A stretch of DNA of 64,000 nucleotides from CAWGJF01 sp963715745 (GTDB taxonomy: Bacteria > Bacteroidota > Ignavibacteria > Ignavibacteriales > Ignavibacteriaceae): NCBI GenBank assembly GCA_963715745.1, contig OY970271.1:1116001-1180000 (forward strand). Reading direction: 5' to 3'. Positions 9,081 through 17,636 of the stretch are shown piece by piece. The notes beneath the pieces were generated by a model. That model made no database searches. It worked only from the letters and a program-made list of their open reading frames with translations, and was not told the origin of the DNA. The translations under genes and the position numbers were made by a program. Position 1 is the first letter of the stretch. Every line of letters starts with the position of its first letter.

Positions 9081-9743
9081 ATGAACAAAATAAACTTCAA
9101 TTCAGCAGAAAAGAAACAATTAACTGAACGCCAGCTTCAAATTTTAGGATTTATCCAGGATTTTATACAGGAATCCGGGTATCCGCCAACTTTGCGGGAA
9201 ATAGCAAAAGAGTTTGAAATTTCCTCGACTTTCGGTGTAAAAAGACATCTCGAAGCTCTTGAAAAGAAAGGCTACCTCTCGGTTGAAAGCAATGCCAGCC
9301 GCGGAATTTGCTTAACAAAATCTCCAGGTGAATCCACGGTTCAGGTTAACAGTTCTGTTATTTCTGTTCCAATAATCGGGCGGGTTGCTGCAGGTTCTCC
9401 GATTCTTGCAATTGAAAATATAGAAGGTTCACTCATTCTGGATCCGGTGATGGTGAAGAATTCGAAAGATGCGTTTGCATTAAAAGTCCGTGGGGATAGT
9501 ATGATAGACGAAGGAATTTTTGATGGAGACATTGTAATTGTCTCGCCTTCGGAAAAAGGAATTAACGGGGACATTGTTGTTGCACTTCTGGAAGATGAGG
9601 CAACAGTTAAGAAATTAGAAATTGTAAAAAATAAAATCAGACTTATACCTGCAAATGACAAATACCAACCAATTGAAGTAACAAACATTAGTGATTTTTC
9701 AGTTGCTGGAAAAGTTAAAAGTGTTGTCAGAATTTTTAATTAG
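9081..9743 (+). CDS. lexA: LexA repressor
   Basis: This is the SOS-response repressor, a self-cleaving serine peptidase of family S24. The N-terminal winged helix (LTERQLQILGFIQDFIQESGY through PPTLREIAKEFEISS) is followed by the cleavage site Ala104-Gly105 in GRVAAGSP, the catalytic Ser140 in RGDSMIDEGI and the catalytic Lys177 in EATVKKLE. The length (220 residues) is normal. It begins at an ATG without a clear Shine-Dalgarno sequence. Two operator-like palindromes overlap its promoter, indicating autoregulation. Two small genes follow at 13 and 11 base gaps and are probably in the same SOS-controlled transcript. Confidence 0.96.
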   Translation: MNKINFNSAEKKQLTERQLQILGFIQDFIQESGYPPTLREIAKEFEISSTFGVKRHLEALEKKGYLSVESNASRGICLTKSPGESTVQVNSSVISVPIIGRVAAGSPILAIENIEGSLILDPVMVKNSKDAFALKVRGDSMIDEGIFDGDIVIVSPSEKGINGDIVVALLEDEATVKKLEIVKNKIRLIPANDKYQPIEVTNISDFSVAGKVKSVVRIFN

Positions 9744-9756
9744 AAAGGAGCCTGTT

Positions 9757-10005
9757 ATGAAGTCAAATATTTTTCTTGATGCAATTCGTAAAAGAAATTA
9801 TTTAAAATTTCTTTATGGTATGGAAGAAACCTGCATCGAACCGTATTACATAACTTATAATAAAGACGGTAAAAAAGTTATTTACGGAAGAGTAAGCAAG
9901 ACAAACGAAATCAGGAAATTTGATTTTGCAAAGATTGCAAACATTAAAATTGTTAGTACAACCAGGTTTTCACCTGTAATACCGATTATTCCACAAGCAG
10001 TTTAA
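9757..10005 (+). CDS. Small stand-alone WYL-like protein
   Basis: The start is the ATG at 9757, which has a strong AAAGGAG Shine-Dalgarno sequence 7 bases upstream; an in-frame ATG at 9691 inside lexA would add 22 residues and lacks such a site. The 82-residue product resembles a minimal WYL domain: an AIRKRNYLKFLYG helix/strand, then IEPYYITYNKDGKKVIYGRV, and KFDFAKIANIKIV, matching the usual pattern of an (I/V)xP strand, a central sheet and a (R/K)xFxxxRI segment. WYL domains are ligand-sensing SH3-like folds, often found in transcription regulators of DNA damage and defence genes. No DNA-binding domain is present. It sits 13 bases behind lexA, so it is probably SOS-induced. The family assignment is tentative. 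Confidence 0.65.
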   Translation: MKSNIFLDAIRKRNYLKFLYGMEETCIEPYYITYNKDGKKVIYGRVSKTNEIRKFDFAKIANIKIVSTTRFSPVIPIIPQAV

Positions 10006-10016
10006 TATTTTCTAAA

Positions 10017-10445
10017 ATGGAAACACACGAAAGAAGAAATATTGATTTGTTAGTAAACCGTTTCTGGAAGCATGGATTTTTTACGGTTTATAGAAAATAT
10101 GGCACTTATTTACCTGAGCCGACTAAAGTAGGCAAATTCGATATCGATGTTGTAGCGAGGTTAAAGAATAAGTATGCAATAGGAATTACTATTAATAAAA
10201 ATGATTTAATTAATAGTAATCTTCAGGAAAAAATATTATTCCTGGCAACCCGCCACACAAGAAAATCAGGTGAACCGGTACAGCTATTTGTTGGTGTTCC
10301 AGCGTTATTCTTTAAGCAGGTAAAAATTGTTTTCAATACTCTGCCTGCTGATGTTAAAAAAAATATAAAGCTTATCCAGATCCATGATGAGGATAACCTA
10401 CCTCAGAAAAGAAACAGAAAAAAAGATAAAGTTCTCTTTGCCTGA
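10017..10445 (+). CDS. Uncharacterised protein, possible degenerate PD-(D/E)XK-like fold
   Basis: I do not recognise a named family. The 142-residue product is soluble and basic, ending in a Lys/Arg-rich tail (QKRNRKKDKVLFA). The segment GKFDIDVVARLKNKYAIGITINK looks like the core of restriction-endonuclease-like folds (an Asp-containing strand, then a hydrophobic strand that normally ends in ExK), but the canonical ExK is not obvious, so it may be inactive or of a different fold. The RxxxxLLVNRFWKHGFFTVY N-terminal helix and ATRHTRKSGEPVQLFVGVP fit such a fold. It is 11 bases downstream of the WYL-like gene in the lexA operon. An imperfect hairpin (GGAATA/TATTCC, about 10482-10498) follows, without a U run. 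Confidence 0.6.
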   Translation: METHERRNIDLLVNRFWKHGFFTVYRKYGTYLPEPTKVGKFDIDVVARLKNKYAIGITINKNDLINSNLQEKILFLATRHTRKSGEPVQLFVGVPALFFKQVKIVFNTLPADVKKNIKLIQIHDEDNLPQKRNRKKDKVLFA

Positions 10446-10520
10446 AATCAATTCTTTTTAAATTAAAACCTCATTTTAGCCGGAATAGTGATTATTCCTT
10501 CCCGGGCACTAAACATTTGC

Positions 10521-10557
10521 ATATGTACTTACCTTGATTTTATTTTTACGTACATAT
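10521..10557. repeat. Inverted repeat ATATGTAC / GTACATAT around the uppS -35
   Basis: ATATGTAC (10521-10528) and its exact complement GTACATAT (10550-10557) bracket the putative -35 of the uppS promoter, with a 21-base gap. This is a possible operator pair for an unknown regulator, or chance in AT-rich DNA. Confidence 0.4.
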
Positions 10558-10564
10558 AACTTTA
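10534..10564 (+). promoter_or_regulatory. Putative uppS-bamA promoter
   Basis: TTGATT (10534-10539), a 17-base spacer, then TAACTTTA (10557-10564), which matches TAnnTTTG at all but the last position. The spacing is identical to the lexA and prs promoters in this window. It would start transcription about 20 bases before the uppS TTG codon. Confidence 0.5.
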
Positions 10565-10591
10565 CACGCTTAATGAAGATTTAATAAAGCG

Positions 10592-11413
10592 TTGGTAAAA
10601 AAAGAGTTAACAACAGATAAATTACAGCAAGAAGAACTGAAAAAATCAGGGGTCATTCCTTCCCACATTGCTATAATAATGGATGGCAACGGACGATGGG
10701 CAAAAAGAAGAGGACTACCCAGAGTTGCCGGGCACAAAAGAGGTGTTGAAACTGTTCGGGATATTGTCGAAGCTTGCGCACAAATAGGAGTAAAATATCT
10801 TACCCTTTATACATTCTCAACAGAAAACTGGAACAGGCCAAAAGAAGAAGTTTCTACATTAATGCGTCTGCTGCTTAAAAGCTTAAAAGACAGGGTTGAT
10901 GAATTAAATGACAACGATATTAAATTAACCTGCATTGGCGATCTGGATTCTTTACCTAATGAAGTTCAGAAACAGTTGTTTGATGACATCGAGCGAACTA
11001 AGAACAATAAAAAAATGACTTTAAATCTTGCTTTAAGTTACAGCGGAAGATGGGAACTTGTTAAAGCTATACGAGGTATATCACGTCTTGTTGCAAGCAA
11101 AAAAATAGAACCTGAAGAAATAACCGAAAAACTTGTTGACAATTTTTTAACAACTAATAATATGCCTGATCCTGATCTGGTTATAAGAACGAGCGGTGAA
11201 TTCAGAGTTAGTAATTTCCTTTTATGGCAGATTGCCTATTCAGAATTTATAATTCTTGATGTTTTCTGGCCGGCTTTTTCAAGAAAACATTTATATGAAT
11301 CAATAAAAAAATTCCAGCTTAGAGAAAGAAGATTTGGAAAAGTCAGCGAGCAAATAATAAAGAACAACAAAGGTCAAAAGAATGTCCGGAATCTCCCCAG
11401 TGAAATTATTTAA
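10592..11413 (+). CDS. uppS: Isoprenyl transferase (undecaprenyl diphosphate synthase)
   Basis: This cis-prenyltransferase condenses isopentenyl diphosphates onto farnesyl diphosphate to give the C55 carrier lipid precursor used for peptidoglycan and LPS. Diagnostic motifs are HIAIIMDGNGRWAKRRG (active-site Asp and substrate-binding residues), GHKRGVETVRDIV, TLYTFSTENWNRPKEEV, PDLVIRTSGEFRVSNFLLWQIAYSE and FWPAF. The best start is a TTG at 10592, giving a 27-residue N-terminal extension ahead of the core; no good ribosome site is visible, so the exact start is uncertain. The gene overlaps bamA by 32 bases, so the two are co-transcribed. Confidence 0.95.
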   Translation: MVKKELTTDKLQQEELKKSGVIPSHIAIIMDGNGRWAKRRGLPRVAGHKRGVETVRDIVEACAQIGVKYLTLYTFSTENWNRPKEEVSTLMRLLLKSLKDRVDELNDNDIKLTCIGDLDSLPNEVQKQLFDDIERTKNNKKMTLNLALSYSGRWELVKAIRGISRLVASKKIEPEEITEKLVDNFLTTNNMPDPDLVIRTSGEFRVSNFLLWQIAYSEFIILDVFWPAFSRKHLYESIKKFQLRERRFGKVSEQIIKNNKGQKNVRNLPSEII

Positions 11414-13880
11414 ACTTATTTTACTTTCAATTATTTTGTTGTCTGCAACCTGTTATTCACAGGAAAATCAGAAAACATATAAAATACTTGGAGTTTCTGT
11501 AGAAGGAAATAAGGAGACCGACCCAGCCACAATCATTGCTCAGTCAGGATTAAAAATAGGTGATGAAATACAGGTCCCGGGAGACCAGACATTAAATGCC
11601 ATCAGGCAGCTCTGGACACTTGGTATTTTTTCTGACATTCAAATCTTGATTGATAGAGAAATACCTGAAGGTGTTTTTCTTCTCATTAAAGTAAAAGAAT
11701 ATCCCCGCCTTGAAAAAGTTGTTATCGAAGGAAATGATGAAATTGATACTGACGATATTGAAAAAAAAGTAACATTTTTACGAGGAACTGTTGTCACGCC
11801 ACAGGCTATTGCCAAACTTAAGCAGCGGATAAAAGATCTTTATTCTGAAGAAGGATATTTGAACGCAAAAATAAATTATTCTTTGTTCAATTTTGTTACT
11901 TCGGATACTACCGAGGATGAAATAAATGTTATCTGGCAAAATCAGGATGATCCGTCAGATAAGTATACTTTGCCCTATGAAAAGGATGAAATAGTTTACT
12001 CAAATCTTGTTGCAAGAATTAAAGACAGGGTTTTACTAAAACTGATTATTGAAGAAGGAAATAAAGTTGTTGTAAGAGAAATAAAATTCTATGGCAATAA
12101 AGCATTTGATGATGGGGAACTTGCCGGAGAAATGGATGAAACAAGCGTTGCACATTGGTGGAAGTTCTGGTCAAGTGCACAGTTTAAACCTGAAGACTAC
12201 AAAAAAGATAAAAAACTAATTGTCGATTTTTATCGTAAAAACGGTTACAGGGATGCTGAAATTGTTGATGATTCACTAATTTATTATAACGATAATCAGG
12301 ATTTGAAAATTGTAATGGATGTTTATGAAGGTCCGCAATACAAAATAAGAAATATTACCTGGACTGGTAATACAGTTTATCCTGATGCTGTACTAACTCA
12401 GCGATTAAATTTTGCCAAAGGTGATATTTTTAATTACGATAAATTTCAGAAAAATCTTCACGGTAACGAGTCACAGACAGATGTTTCCGCATTATATCTT
12501 GATAATGGTTACCTTACATTTAATCTTCAGGAAGAAGAAACAAAAGTAGATGATGATTCAGTAGATATTAATATTCGCGTCGAAGAAAGAAATCAATTCA
12601 AAGTATCCCACGTTAATATTCAGGGTAATGATAAAACAATGGATAAGGTAATTAGGCGGGAACTTTACACAGTACCGGGTGATTACTTTAACCGTGCATT
12701 ACTATTTAGAAGCATTCAGCAGCTTGCCAATCTTCAATACTTCAATGTAGAAAAATTATACGGTCCCGGTGGAATTGATACAAAGCTTGAAAGCGACAGC
12801 ACTGTTGCGGTTACATTTAATGTTGAAGAGAAATCGAGTGATTATCTAAACGCTTCTGTTGGCTACAGTGGAAGTTTTGGATTTAGTGGTGCACTTGGAG
12901 TTACATTAACGAACTTCTCCATTGCCAATCCATTTACTTTAGGCGGTGGTCAGGTTTTAAACCTTAACTGGCAGTTTGGTGTAGGGAATTTCTACAGAAC
13001 ATTTACTATCGGATTTACAGAACCCTGGATGTTTGATACTCCGACTTCTGTAGGTGTTGAACTATTTGATACAAGACAGCAGTATGTTTATGACTTAAGC
13101 CAGAGAGGCGGAACTTTAAGAGTCGGAAGACGATTAAGATGGCCGGATGATTTTTTCTATGTTCAGGGCAGATTTAAATATCAATATAACAATGTAATTA
13201 ATGGACAAAATTATTACAGGGAAGGAACAACAAACCAGTTTACTCTTGGTGCAAATTTAAGCAGACGAGATATTGACAATCCAATATTTCCATCAACAGG
13301 TTCGAGTATCAGTCTTGATATGGAATTATCCGGTGGGCCTATTCTTCCCGGTGATGTTGATTATCTTAAATCAGAATTTAAAGCTGAATGGTATAAAAGG
13401 CTTTTCAATACAAACCGGGTTGCTCTTTATACAATTGCCAATTTTGGTTACATTGATGAAATTGTGAAAGGAACACCAATTCAACCATTCGAATATTTTT
13501 ATATGGGAGGAAACGGTTTGGTAATTGCAACAGTTCCGCTGCGTGGTTATGATGACCGTACAGTTGGTCCACAAAATGCGGCCGGAGATGTAATTGGAGG
13601 AAAAGTATTTACTAAAATCGGTGCTGAATTGAGGTTTGCAGTTACTTTAGAACCCATTCCATTATATCTTTTAACCTTTGCAGAAGCAGGAAATGTTTTT
13701 GAAAGTTTTAGCAAAACCGATATTTTTAAGATGAGAAGATCAGTAGGTTTTGGAGCAAGGCTGCTTATTAACCCTATTGGTCTTATCGGTTTTGATTTTG
13801 GCTATGGTTTTGACCGGAAGGAAGTTGATGGTCAGGATCCCGGGTGGTTGTTTCACTTCCAGTTTGGACGAGGATTTTAA
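11382..13880 (+). CDS. bamA: Outer membrane protein assembly factor BamA
   Basis: This is the central Omp85 insertase for outer membrane beta-barrel proteins. The 832-residue protein has a signal peptide (KLFKLILLSIILLSATCYSQ), five POTRA repeats (each beginning with a pattern like VEGNKETD, IEGNDEID, FYGNKAFD, WTGNTVYP, IQGNDKTM) over about residues 30-480, and a 16-strand barrel with the VPLRGYDDR motif, ending in FHFQFGRGF with a terminal Phe as required for Bam recognition. The ATG at 11382 has AAAGG upstream; a GTG at 11400 directly before the signal peptide is an alternative. It is overlapped by uppS and followed after 36 bases by two Skp-like chaperone genes. Confidence 0.95.
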   Translation: MSGISPVKLFKLILLSIILLSATCYSQENQKTYKILGVSVEGNKETDPATIIAQSGLKIGDEIQVPGDQTLNAIRQLWTLGIFSDIQILIDREIPEGVFLLIKVKEYPRLEKVVIEGNDEIDTDDIEKKVTFLRGTVVTPQAIAKLKQRIKDLYSEEGYLNAKINYSLFNFVTSDTTEDEINVIWQNQDDPSDKYTLPYEKDEIVYSNLVARIKDRVLLKLIIEEGNKVVVREIKFYGNKAFDDGELAGEMDETSVAHWWKFWSSAQFKPEDYKKDKKLIVDFYRKNGYRDAEIVDDSLIYYNDNQDLKIVMDVYEGPQYKIRNITWTGNTVYPDAVLTQRLNFAKGDIFNYDKFQKNLHGNESQTDVSALYLDNGYLTFNLQEEETKVDDDSVDINIRVEERNQFKVSHVNIQGNDKTMDKVIRRELYTVPGDYFNRALLFRSIQQLANLQYFNVEKLYGPGGIDTKLESDSTVAVTFNVEEKSSDYLNASVGYSGSFGFSGALGVTLTNFSIANPFTLGGGQVLNLNWQFGVGNFYRTFTIGFTEPWMFDTPTSVGVELFDTRQQYVYDLSQRGGTLRVGRRLRWPDDFFYVQGRFKYQYNNVINGQNYYREGTTNQFTLGANLSRRDIDNPIFPSTGSSISLDMELSGGPILPGDVDYLKSEFKAEWYKRLFNTNRVALYTIANFGYIDEIVKGTPIQPFEYFYMGGNGLVIATVPLRGYDDRTVGPQNAAGDVIGGKVFTKIGAELRFAVTLEPIPLYLLTFAEAGNVFESFSKTDIFKMRRSVGFGARLLINPIGLIGFDFGYGFDRKEVDGQDPGWLFHFQFGRGF

Positions 13881-13916
13881 TTACAAAAGTTGAAAACTAA
13901 AAAAAGGATTTTTGTT

Positions 13917-14441
13917 GTGAAAAAATATTTATTCATTTTACTTATTCTGTTATCAGGAATCTCTTTCACATTCGGGCAAGCTCAAAAAATAGGCTACGTA
14001 GATTCACAGGTTATTTTAAACCAGCTTCCAGAAGCTATAAAAGCGCAAAGTGATCTTGACGCACTTACAAATTTATGGTCATCACAGCTTGATTCGATGA
14101 AACAGGATTATCAAATGGCAATTGCAAATTATCAGAAACAGCAGGCAACAATGACTGAAGAACAAAAAGTTGCTAAGCAAAAAGAGATTGTTGCAAAAGA
14201 ACAGAATATGTACGATTTTCAGCAGAAAAAGTTTGGACAACAGGGCGGCGAAATTTATCAGAAGCAGGAAGAAATTTTTAATCCTGTAAAACAGAAAATC
14301 TATGCGGCTATAGGTGATGTTGCTAAAAGTGAAGGAATGCAGTTTGTTTTTGACAAAAGTGGCGACATTATTCTTCTTTATGCGGATGCAGAGTATGATA
14401 TAACCTATAAAGTTCTTGATAAGCTTAAAAGAGGAAAATAG
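13917..14441 (+). CDS. OmpH/Skp-family periplasmic chaperone, copy 1
   Basis: Skp-type chaperones hold unfolded outer membrane proteins in the periplasm. The GTG at 13917, with AAAGGA 8 bases upstream, gives a compact signal peptide (MKKYLFILLILLSGISFTFGQ); a TTG at 13890 would add nine residues and has a poor site. The mature part begins with IGYVDSQVILNQLPEA, the usual first strand, then a long Gln/Lys-rich coiled-coil hairpin (about residues 40-125) and the closing DKSGDIILLYADAEYDIT strand. It is a tandem paralogue of the next gene. A stem-loop follows its stop codon. Confidence 0.92.
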   Translation: MKKYLFILLILLSGISFTFGQAQKIGYVDSQVILNQLPEAIKAQSDLDALTNLWSSQLDSMKQDYQMAIANYQKQQATMTEEQKVAKQKEIVAKEQNMYDFQQKKFGQQGGEIYQKQEEIFNPVKQKIYAAIGDVAKSEGMQFVFDKSGDIILLYADAEYDITYKVLDKLKRGK

Positions 14442-14464
14442 TTCCATACTTTTAAATTGTTTTT

Positions 14465-14504
14465 AATTAAAGGTTCTTTCATTTTTTGGAAGAACCTTTT
14501 AATT
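14465..14504 (+). terminator. Hairpin between the two skp-like genes
   Basis: AATTAAAGGTTCTT (14465-14478) pairs with AAGAACCTTTTAATT (14490-14504) around an 11-base loop, giving a long stem with one bulge. The downstream arm and flank are A/T-rich but have no pure U run. It could be a terminator, a partial attenuator tuning the second copy, or an mRNA stabiliser. Confidence 0.6.
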
Positions 14505-14535
14505 ATTTAAAAATTTATCTCTCGCCGGAGTTTCT

Positions 14536-15054
14536 ATGAAAAAACATTTGATTTTTCTGATCTTTCTTTTTACACTTATTCCCTCTTTAACTTGGTCGCA
14601 ATTAAAAGTTGGTTATGTTGATTCAGATACAATAATGGATAACCTGCCTGATGTGCAGGATGCAAGACAAAAACTTGATGCACTGATCCAGGATTGGCAA
14701 AACGAATTAAAAAAGATGGAGTCCGAATGGAAAGCAAAATATGATGATTATCAGAAACGTAAGCTGATAATGACCGAACAAACCAGGGCTGAAGTTGAAT
14801 CAGAGCTTGTAGCTCTTGAAAATAAAACTTCTGAATTCAGAGAAAAAAAATTCGGATCAAACGGTGAGCTTTTTCAAAAACAGGATGAGTTGATGAAACC
14901 AATTCAGAATAAAGTCTTTAATGTAATCCAGCAAATTGCTACTACTGAAGATCTGGATTTTGTTTTTGACAGAAGCGGTGATGTTATGATGCTTTATGCG
15001 AAAGAAAAATATGATCTTACTCCTAAAGTTCTTGAACAATTGAAACTGGAATAA
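14536..15054 (+). CDS. OmpH/Skp-family periplasmic chaperone, copy 2
   Basis: This is the second of two adjacent Skp-like proteins (172 residues). A signal peptide (LIFLIFLFTLIPSLTWSQ) precedes VGYVDSDTIMDNLPDVQDA, a charged coiled coil (about residues 45-120) and DFVFDRSGDVMMLYAKEKYDLTPKVLEQL, which matches copy 1 (DKSGDIILLYADAEYDIT). Copy 2 has a more acidic and basic coiled coil than the Gln-rich copy 1, so their clients may differ. It precedes lpxD by 3 bases. Confidence 0.92.
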   Translation: MKKHLIFLIFLFTLIPSLTWSQLKVGYVDSDTIMDNLPDVQDARQKLDALIQDWQNELKKMESEWKAKYDDYQKRKLIMTEQTRAEVESELVALENKTSEFREKKFGSNGELFQKQDELMKPIQNKVFNVIQQIATTEDLDFVFDRSGDVMMLYAKEKYDLTPKVLEQLKLE

Positions 15055-15057
15055 GGA

Positions 15058-16110
15058 TTGTCAAATATAAAAGTTAAAGACATTGCAGATTTTATTAATG
15101 GAACTGTTTCAGGGGATGAACAGATTCAGATAAATTCTGTTTCAAAAATTCAGGATGCATTACCCGGCAGTCTCACATTTCTCTATTTACCTGCTTTTGA
15201 AAAATATTTTCCCGATACAAAAGCGAGCGCCATACTTGTAAAAAATGATTTTGCTAAAACCCGAAACGATATTACTTACATTGAAGTTGACCAGCCTGAA
15301 AAAGCTTTTGCCAAAATTTTAATTCAATTTTTCAAACCGGAAATTATTCTTTCCGGAATAGATAAATCTGCATTTATTCATGAAACTGCCTCAATAGGGA
15401 AAAATGTTTCATTGGGAAAAAATGTAGTCATATCTGCAAAATGTAAAATTGGAGATAATGTTAAAATTTTTCATAACTCTGTAATACTGGAGAATGTGGA
15501 AATCGGTGATGATTCAATTATTTATCAAAACGTAAGTGTGCGTGAAGATTGTAAAATTGGAAAACGTGTAATCTTACATTGCGGATGCGTTATTGGTGCT
15601 GATGGTTTTGGATATACTACTGATGACAATGGTGTGTATCAAAAAATCCCTCAATTAGGAAATGTAATATTAGAAGATGATGTTGAAATTGGCGCTAACA
15701 CTACTATAGACAGAGCTGCTTTTGGTTCTACTTTAGTTGGGAAAGGTGTTAAAATTGATAACCTTGTACAAATTGCACATAATGTAACTGTGGGTGAAAA
15801 CACTGTAATGTCAGGACAGGTTGGTATTTCAGGAAGCACAAATATTGGGAAGAATGCTATTCTTGCAGGACAGGTTGGAGTTGCCGGACATTTAGAAATC
15901 GGTGATGGAGTTGTATTGATGGCACAGGCCGGAGTTTCCAAGTCACTTCCTAAATCGGGATATTATTTTGGAAGTCCGGCAAAAGAAATAAGAACAGCAA
16001 AAAGAATTGAAGCCCACATCAGGAATCTTCCGGAGTACAGTGAAAAGATTAAAACTTTAGAAGCAGAAATTGCAAAACTGAAAGAACTGATTTCTAAAAT
16101 GAATTCTTAG
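15058..16110 (+). CDS. lpxD: UDP-3-O-acylglucosamine N-acyltransferase
   Basis: LpxD adds the second (amide-linked) 3-hydroxyacyl chain from acyl-ACP to UDP-3-O-acyl-glucosamine in the cytosolic stage of lipid A synthesis. The 350-residue protein has the N-terminal uridine-binding domain (LTFLYLPAFEKYF), then a left-handed parallel beta helix of hexapeptide repeats from about residue 100 to 300, including GADGFGYTTDDNG and the catalytic His in QIAHNVTVGENT, and a C-terminal coiled helix (KIKTLEAEIAKLKELISKM). It starts at TTG 15058; the AAGGA just upstream is unusually close to the start codon, so the exact start is not certain. Confidence 0.95.
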   Translation: MSNIKVKDIADFINGTVSGDEQIQINSVSKIQDALPGSLTFLYLPAFEKYFPDTKASAILVKNDFAKTRNDITYIEVDQPEKAFAKILIQFFKPEIILSGIDKSAFIHETASIGKNVSLGKNVVISAKCKIGDNVKIFHNSVILENVEIGDDSIIYQNVSVREDCKIGKRVILHCGCVIGADGFGYTTDDNGVYQKIPQLGNVILEDDVEIGANTTIDRAAFGSTLVGKGVKIDNLVQIAHNVTVGENTVMSGQVGISGSTNIGKNAILAGQVGVAGHLEIGDGVVLMAQAGVSKSLPKSGYYFGSPAKEIRTAKRIEAHIRNLPEYSEKIKTLEAEIAKLKELISKMNS

Positions 16111-16209
16111 ATTTCAAATATTATAATATTTTGTTCTTAAATGTCATCTTGCTAATTTTTCTGCACTCCATTTTATCTTAAAGAGTATTACTAATAACCA
16201 GGGACTTTG

Positions 16210-17622
16210 ATGCTAGAATTACAAAGAACAATTTCCAAATCTGTTTCACTTTCCGGGATTGGTTTACACACCGGTACAACCTGTAATATGACCTTCAAAC
16301 CTGCACCCGAAAATCATGGGATTAAGTTTATAAGGGCAGATTTAGGAGGAAATCCTGAAATACCAGCTACTGCGGATAACGTTGTTGACATTTCACGGGG
16401 AACCACTTTAGGAATAGGAGATGCTAAAGTGCACACTGTAGAGCATGTACTTGCCGCAATTGTAGGTTTGCAGATTGATAATATAAAAATAGAACTTGAT
16501 GGAATAGAACCTCCGGTGATTGACGGAAGTGCACTACCTTATGTTGAAGCGCTTCGTGAAGCAGGTTTTCAACAGCAGGAAGCCCCTAAAGATTATTTAA
16601 TAATTGATCAGACAATAATGCATCACGATGATGACAGGCAAATTGATATTGTTGCACTTCCGCTTGATGATTATCGAATTACAGTGATGGTTGATTATCA
16701 GAACCCTGCACTTGGAAGTCAGCATACAGGATTATTTGATCTTGAAAAAGAATTTGTAACTGATTTTGCACCTGCCAGAACATTTTGTTTTTTAAGTGAA
16801 GTTGAAATGCTTGCAGAGCAAGGTTTAATAAAAGGCGGGGATTTAAATAATGCTGTTGTTATAGTTGATAGAAAACTTGATAAAAATCAATTAAACGATC
16901 TACAGAATAAATTAAAAATTCAGGAAAACATTTTACTTGGGGAAAATGGAATCCTGAATAACAAGCAGTTAAGATTTAAAAACGAACCGGTCAGACACAA
17001 GCTTCTTGATTTAATGGGTGATCTTGCATTGATTGGTGCTCCAATCAAAGCACAAATTCTAGCTGCAAGACCCGGGCACGCTGCAAACGTTCAATTTGCA
17101 AAACAGGTTCGAAAACTTTATCAGCAGAAAAAACTTGTTAAAAAATACCAGTTTGTAAAAAAAGAAGGTGTTGTTTTCGATTCAACTGCACTTGAGAGAA
17201 TCCTGCCTCACAGGTATCCATTTCTTCTGGTTGATAAAATCATTGAACTTGAATTTGAGAAAAGAGTTGTAGGTGTTAAATCTGTTACATACAATGAACC
17301 ATTTTTCCCGGGCCATTTCCCAGGCAATCCGGTTATGCCTGGTGTTCTGATTGTTGAAGCAATGGCACAAACCGGAGGAGTGTTGCTCTTAAATTCAATT
17401 CCTGATCTTGATCAAAAGCTTGTCTATTTTATGCAGATTAATAATGTGAAATTCAGAAAAACTGTTGTTCCGGGTGATCAGATTTTTATGGAAGTAGAAT
17501 TGATGAATAAGAGAAGCAAGGTTGCTATAATGCAGGGGAAGGCTTATGTAAATGATAACCTTGTTGCTGAAGCAGAATTTATGGCTGGTGTTGTTGATAA
17601 ACCCCGTCAAGAAACCAAATAA
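16210..17622 (+). CDS. lpxC/fabZ: Bifunctional LpxC-FabZ fusion
   Basis: The N-terminal part (about residues 1-310) is the zinc deacetylase LpxC, which commits UDP-3-O-acyl-GlcNAc to lipid A: ISKSVSLSGIGLHTG, the zinc motif HTVEHVLAAIVG, and DLMGDLALIGAPIKAQILAARPGHAANV with catalytic residues. The C-terminal part (about 325-470) is FabZ, the 3-hydroxyacyl-ACP dehydratase: LPHRYPFLLVDKI, then FFPGHFPGNPVMPGVLIVEAMAQTGG with the catalytic His and Glu. The fusion joins the enzymes that compete for 3-hydroxyacyl-ACP and is known from Bacteroidota and Chlorobi. ATG 16210 with AGGGA 6-8 bases upstream is preferred to TTG 16207. Confidence 0.96.
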   Translation: MLELQRTISKSVSLSGIGLHTGTTCNMTFKPAPENHGIKFIRADLGGNPEIPATADNVVDISRGTTLGIGDAKVHTVEHVLAAIVGLQIDNIKIELDGIEPPVIDGSALPYVEALREAGFQQQEAPKDYLIIDQTIMHHDDDRQIDIVALPLDDYRITVMVDYQNPALGSQHTGLFDLEKEFVTDFAPARTFCFLSEVEMLAEQGLIKGGDLNNAVVIVDRKLDKNQLNDLQNKLKIQENILLGENGILNNKQLRFKNEPVRHKLLDLMGDLALIGAPIKAQILAARPGHAANVQFAKQVRKLYQQKKLVKKYQFVKKEGVVFDSTALERILPHRYPFLLVDKIIELEFEKRVVGVKSVTYNEPFFPGHFPGNPVMPGVLIVEAMAQTGGVLLLNSIPDLDQKLVYFMQINNVKFRKTVVPGDQIFMEVELMNKRSKVAIMQGKAYVNDNLVAEAEFMAGVVDKPRQETK

Positions 17623-17636
17623 TCATTTCAAAAATT

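Noticed and set aside
9691..9756. Longer WYL-like protein starting inside lexA
   Set aside because: ATG 9757 has an ideal AAAGGAG ribosome site; the upstream ATG does not and the extra residues are lexA codons in another frame.
10482..10498. GGAATA/TATTCC hairpin after the possible nuclease gene as a terminator
   Set aside because: The stem is only 6 bp, AT-rich, and has no U run; it may still contribute, but support is too weak for a terminator entry.
14082..14447. 121-codon open frame antisense to the first skp gene
   Set aside because: Leu/Phe/Asn-rich shadow of a coiled-coil gene, with no ribosome site or neighbours.
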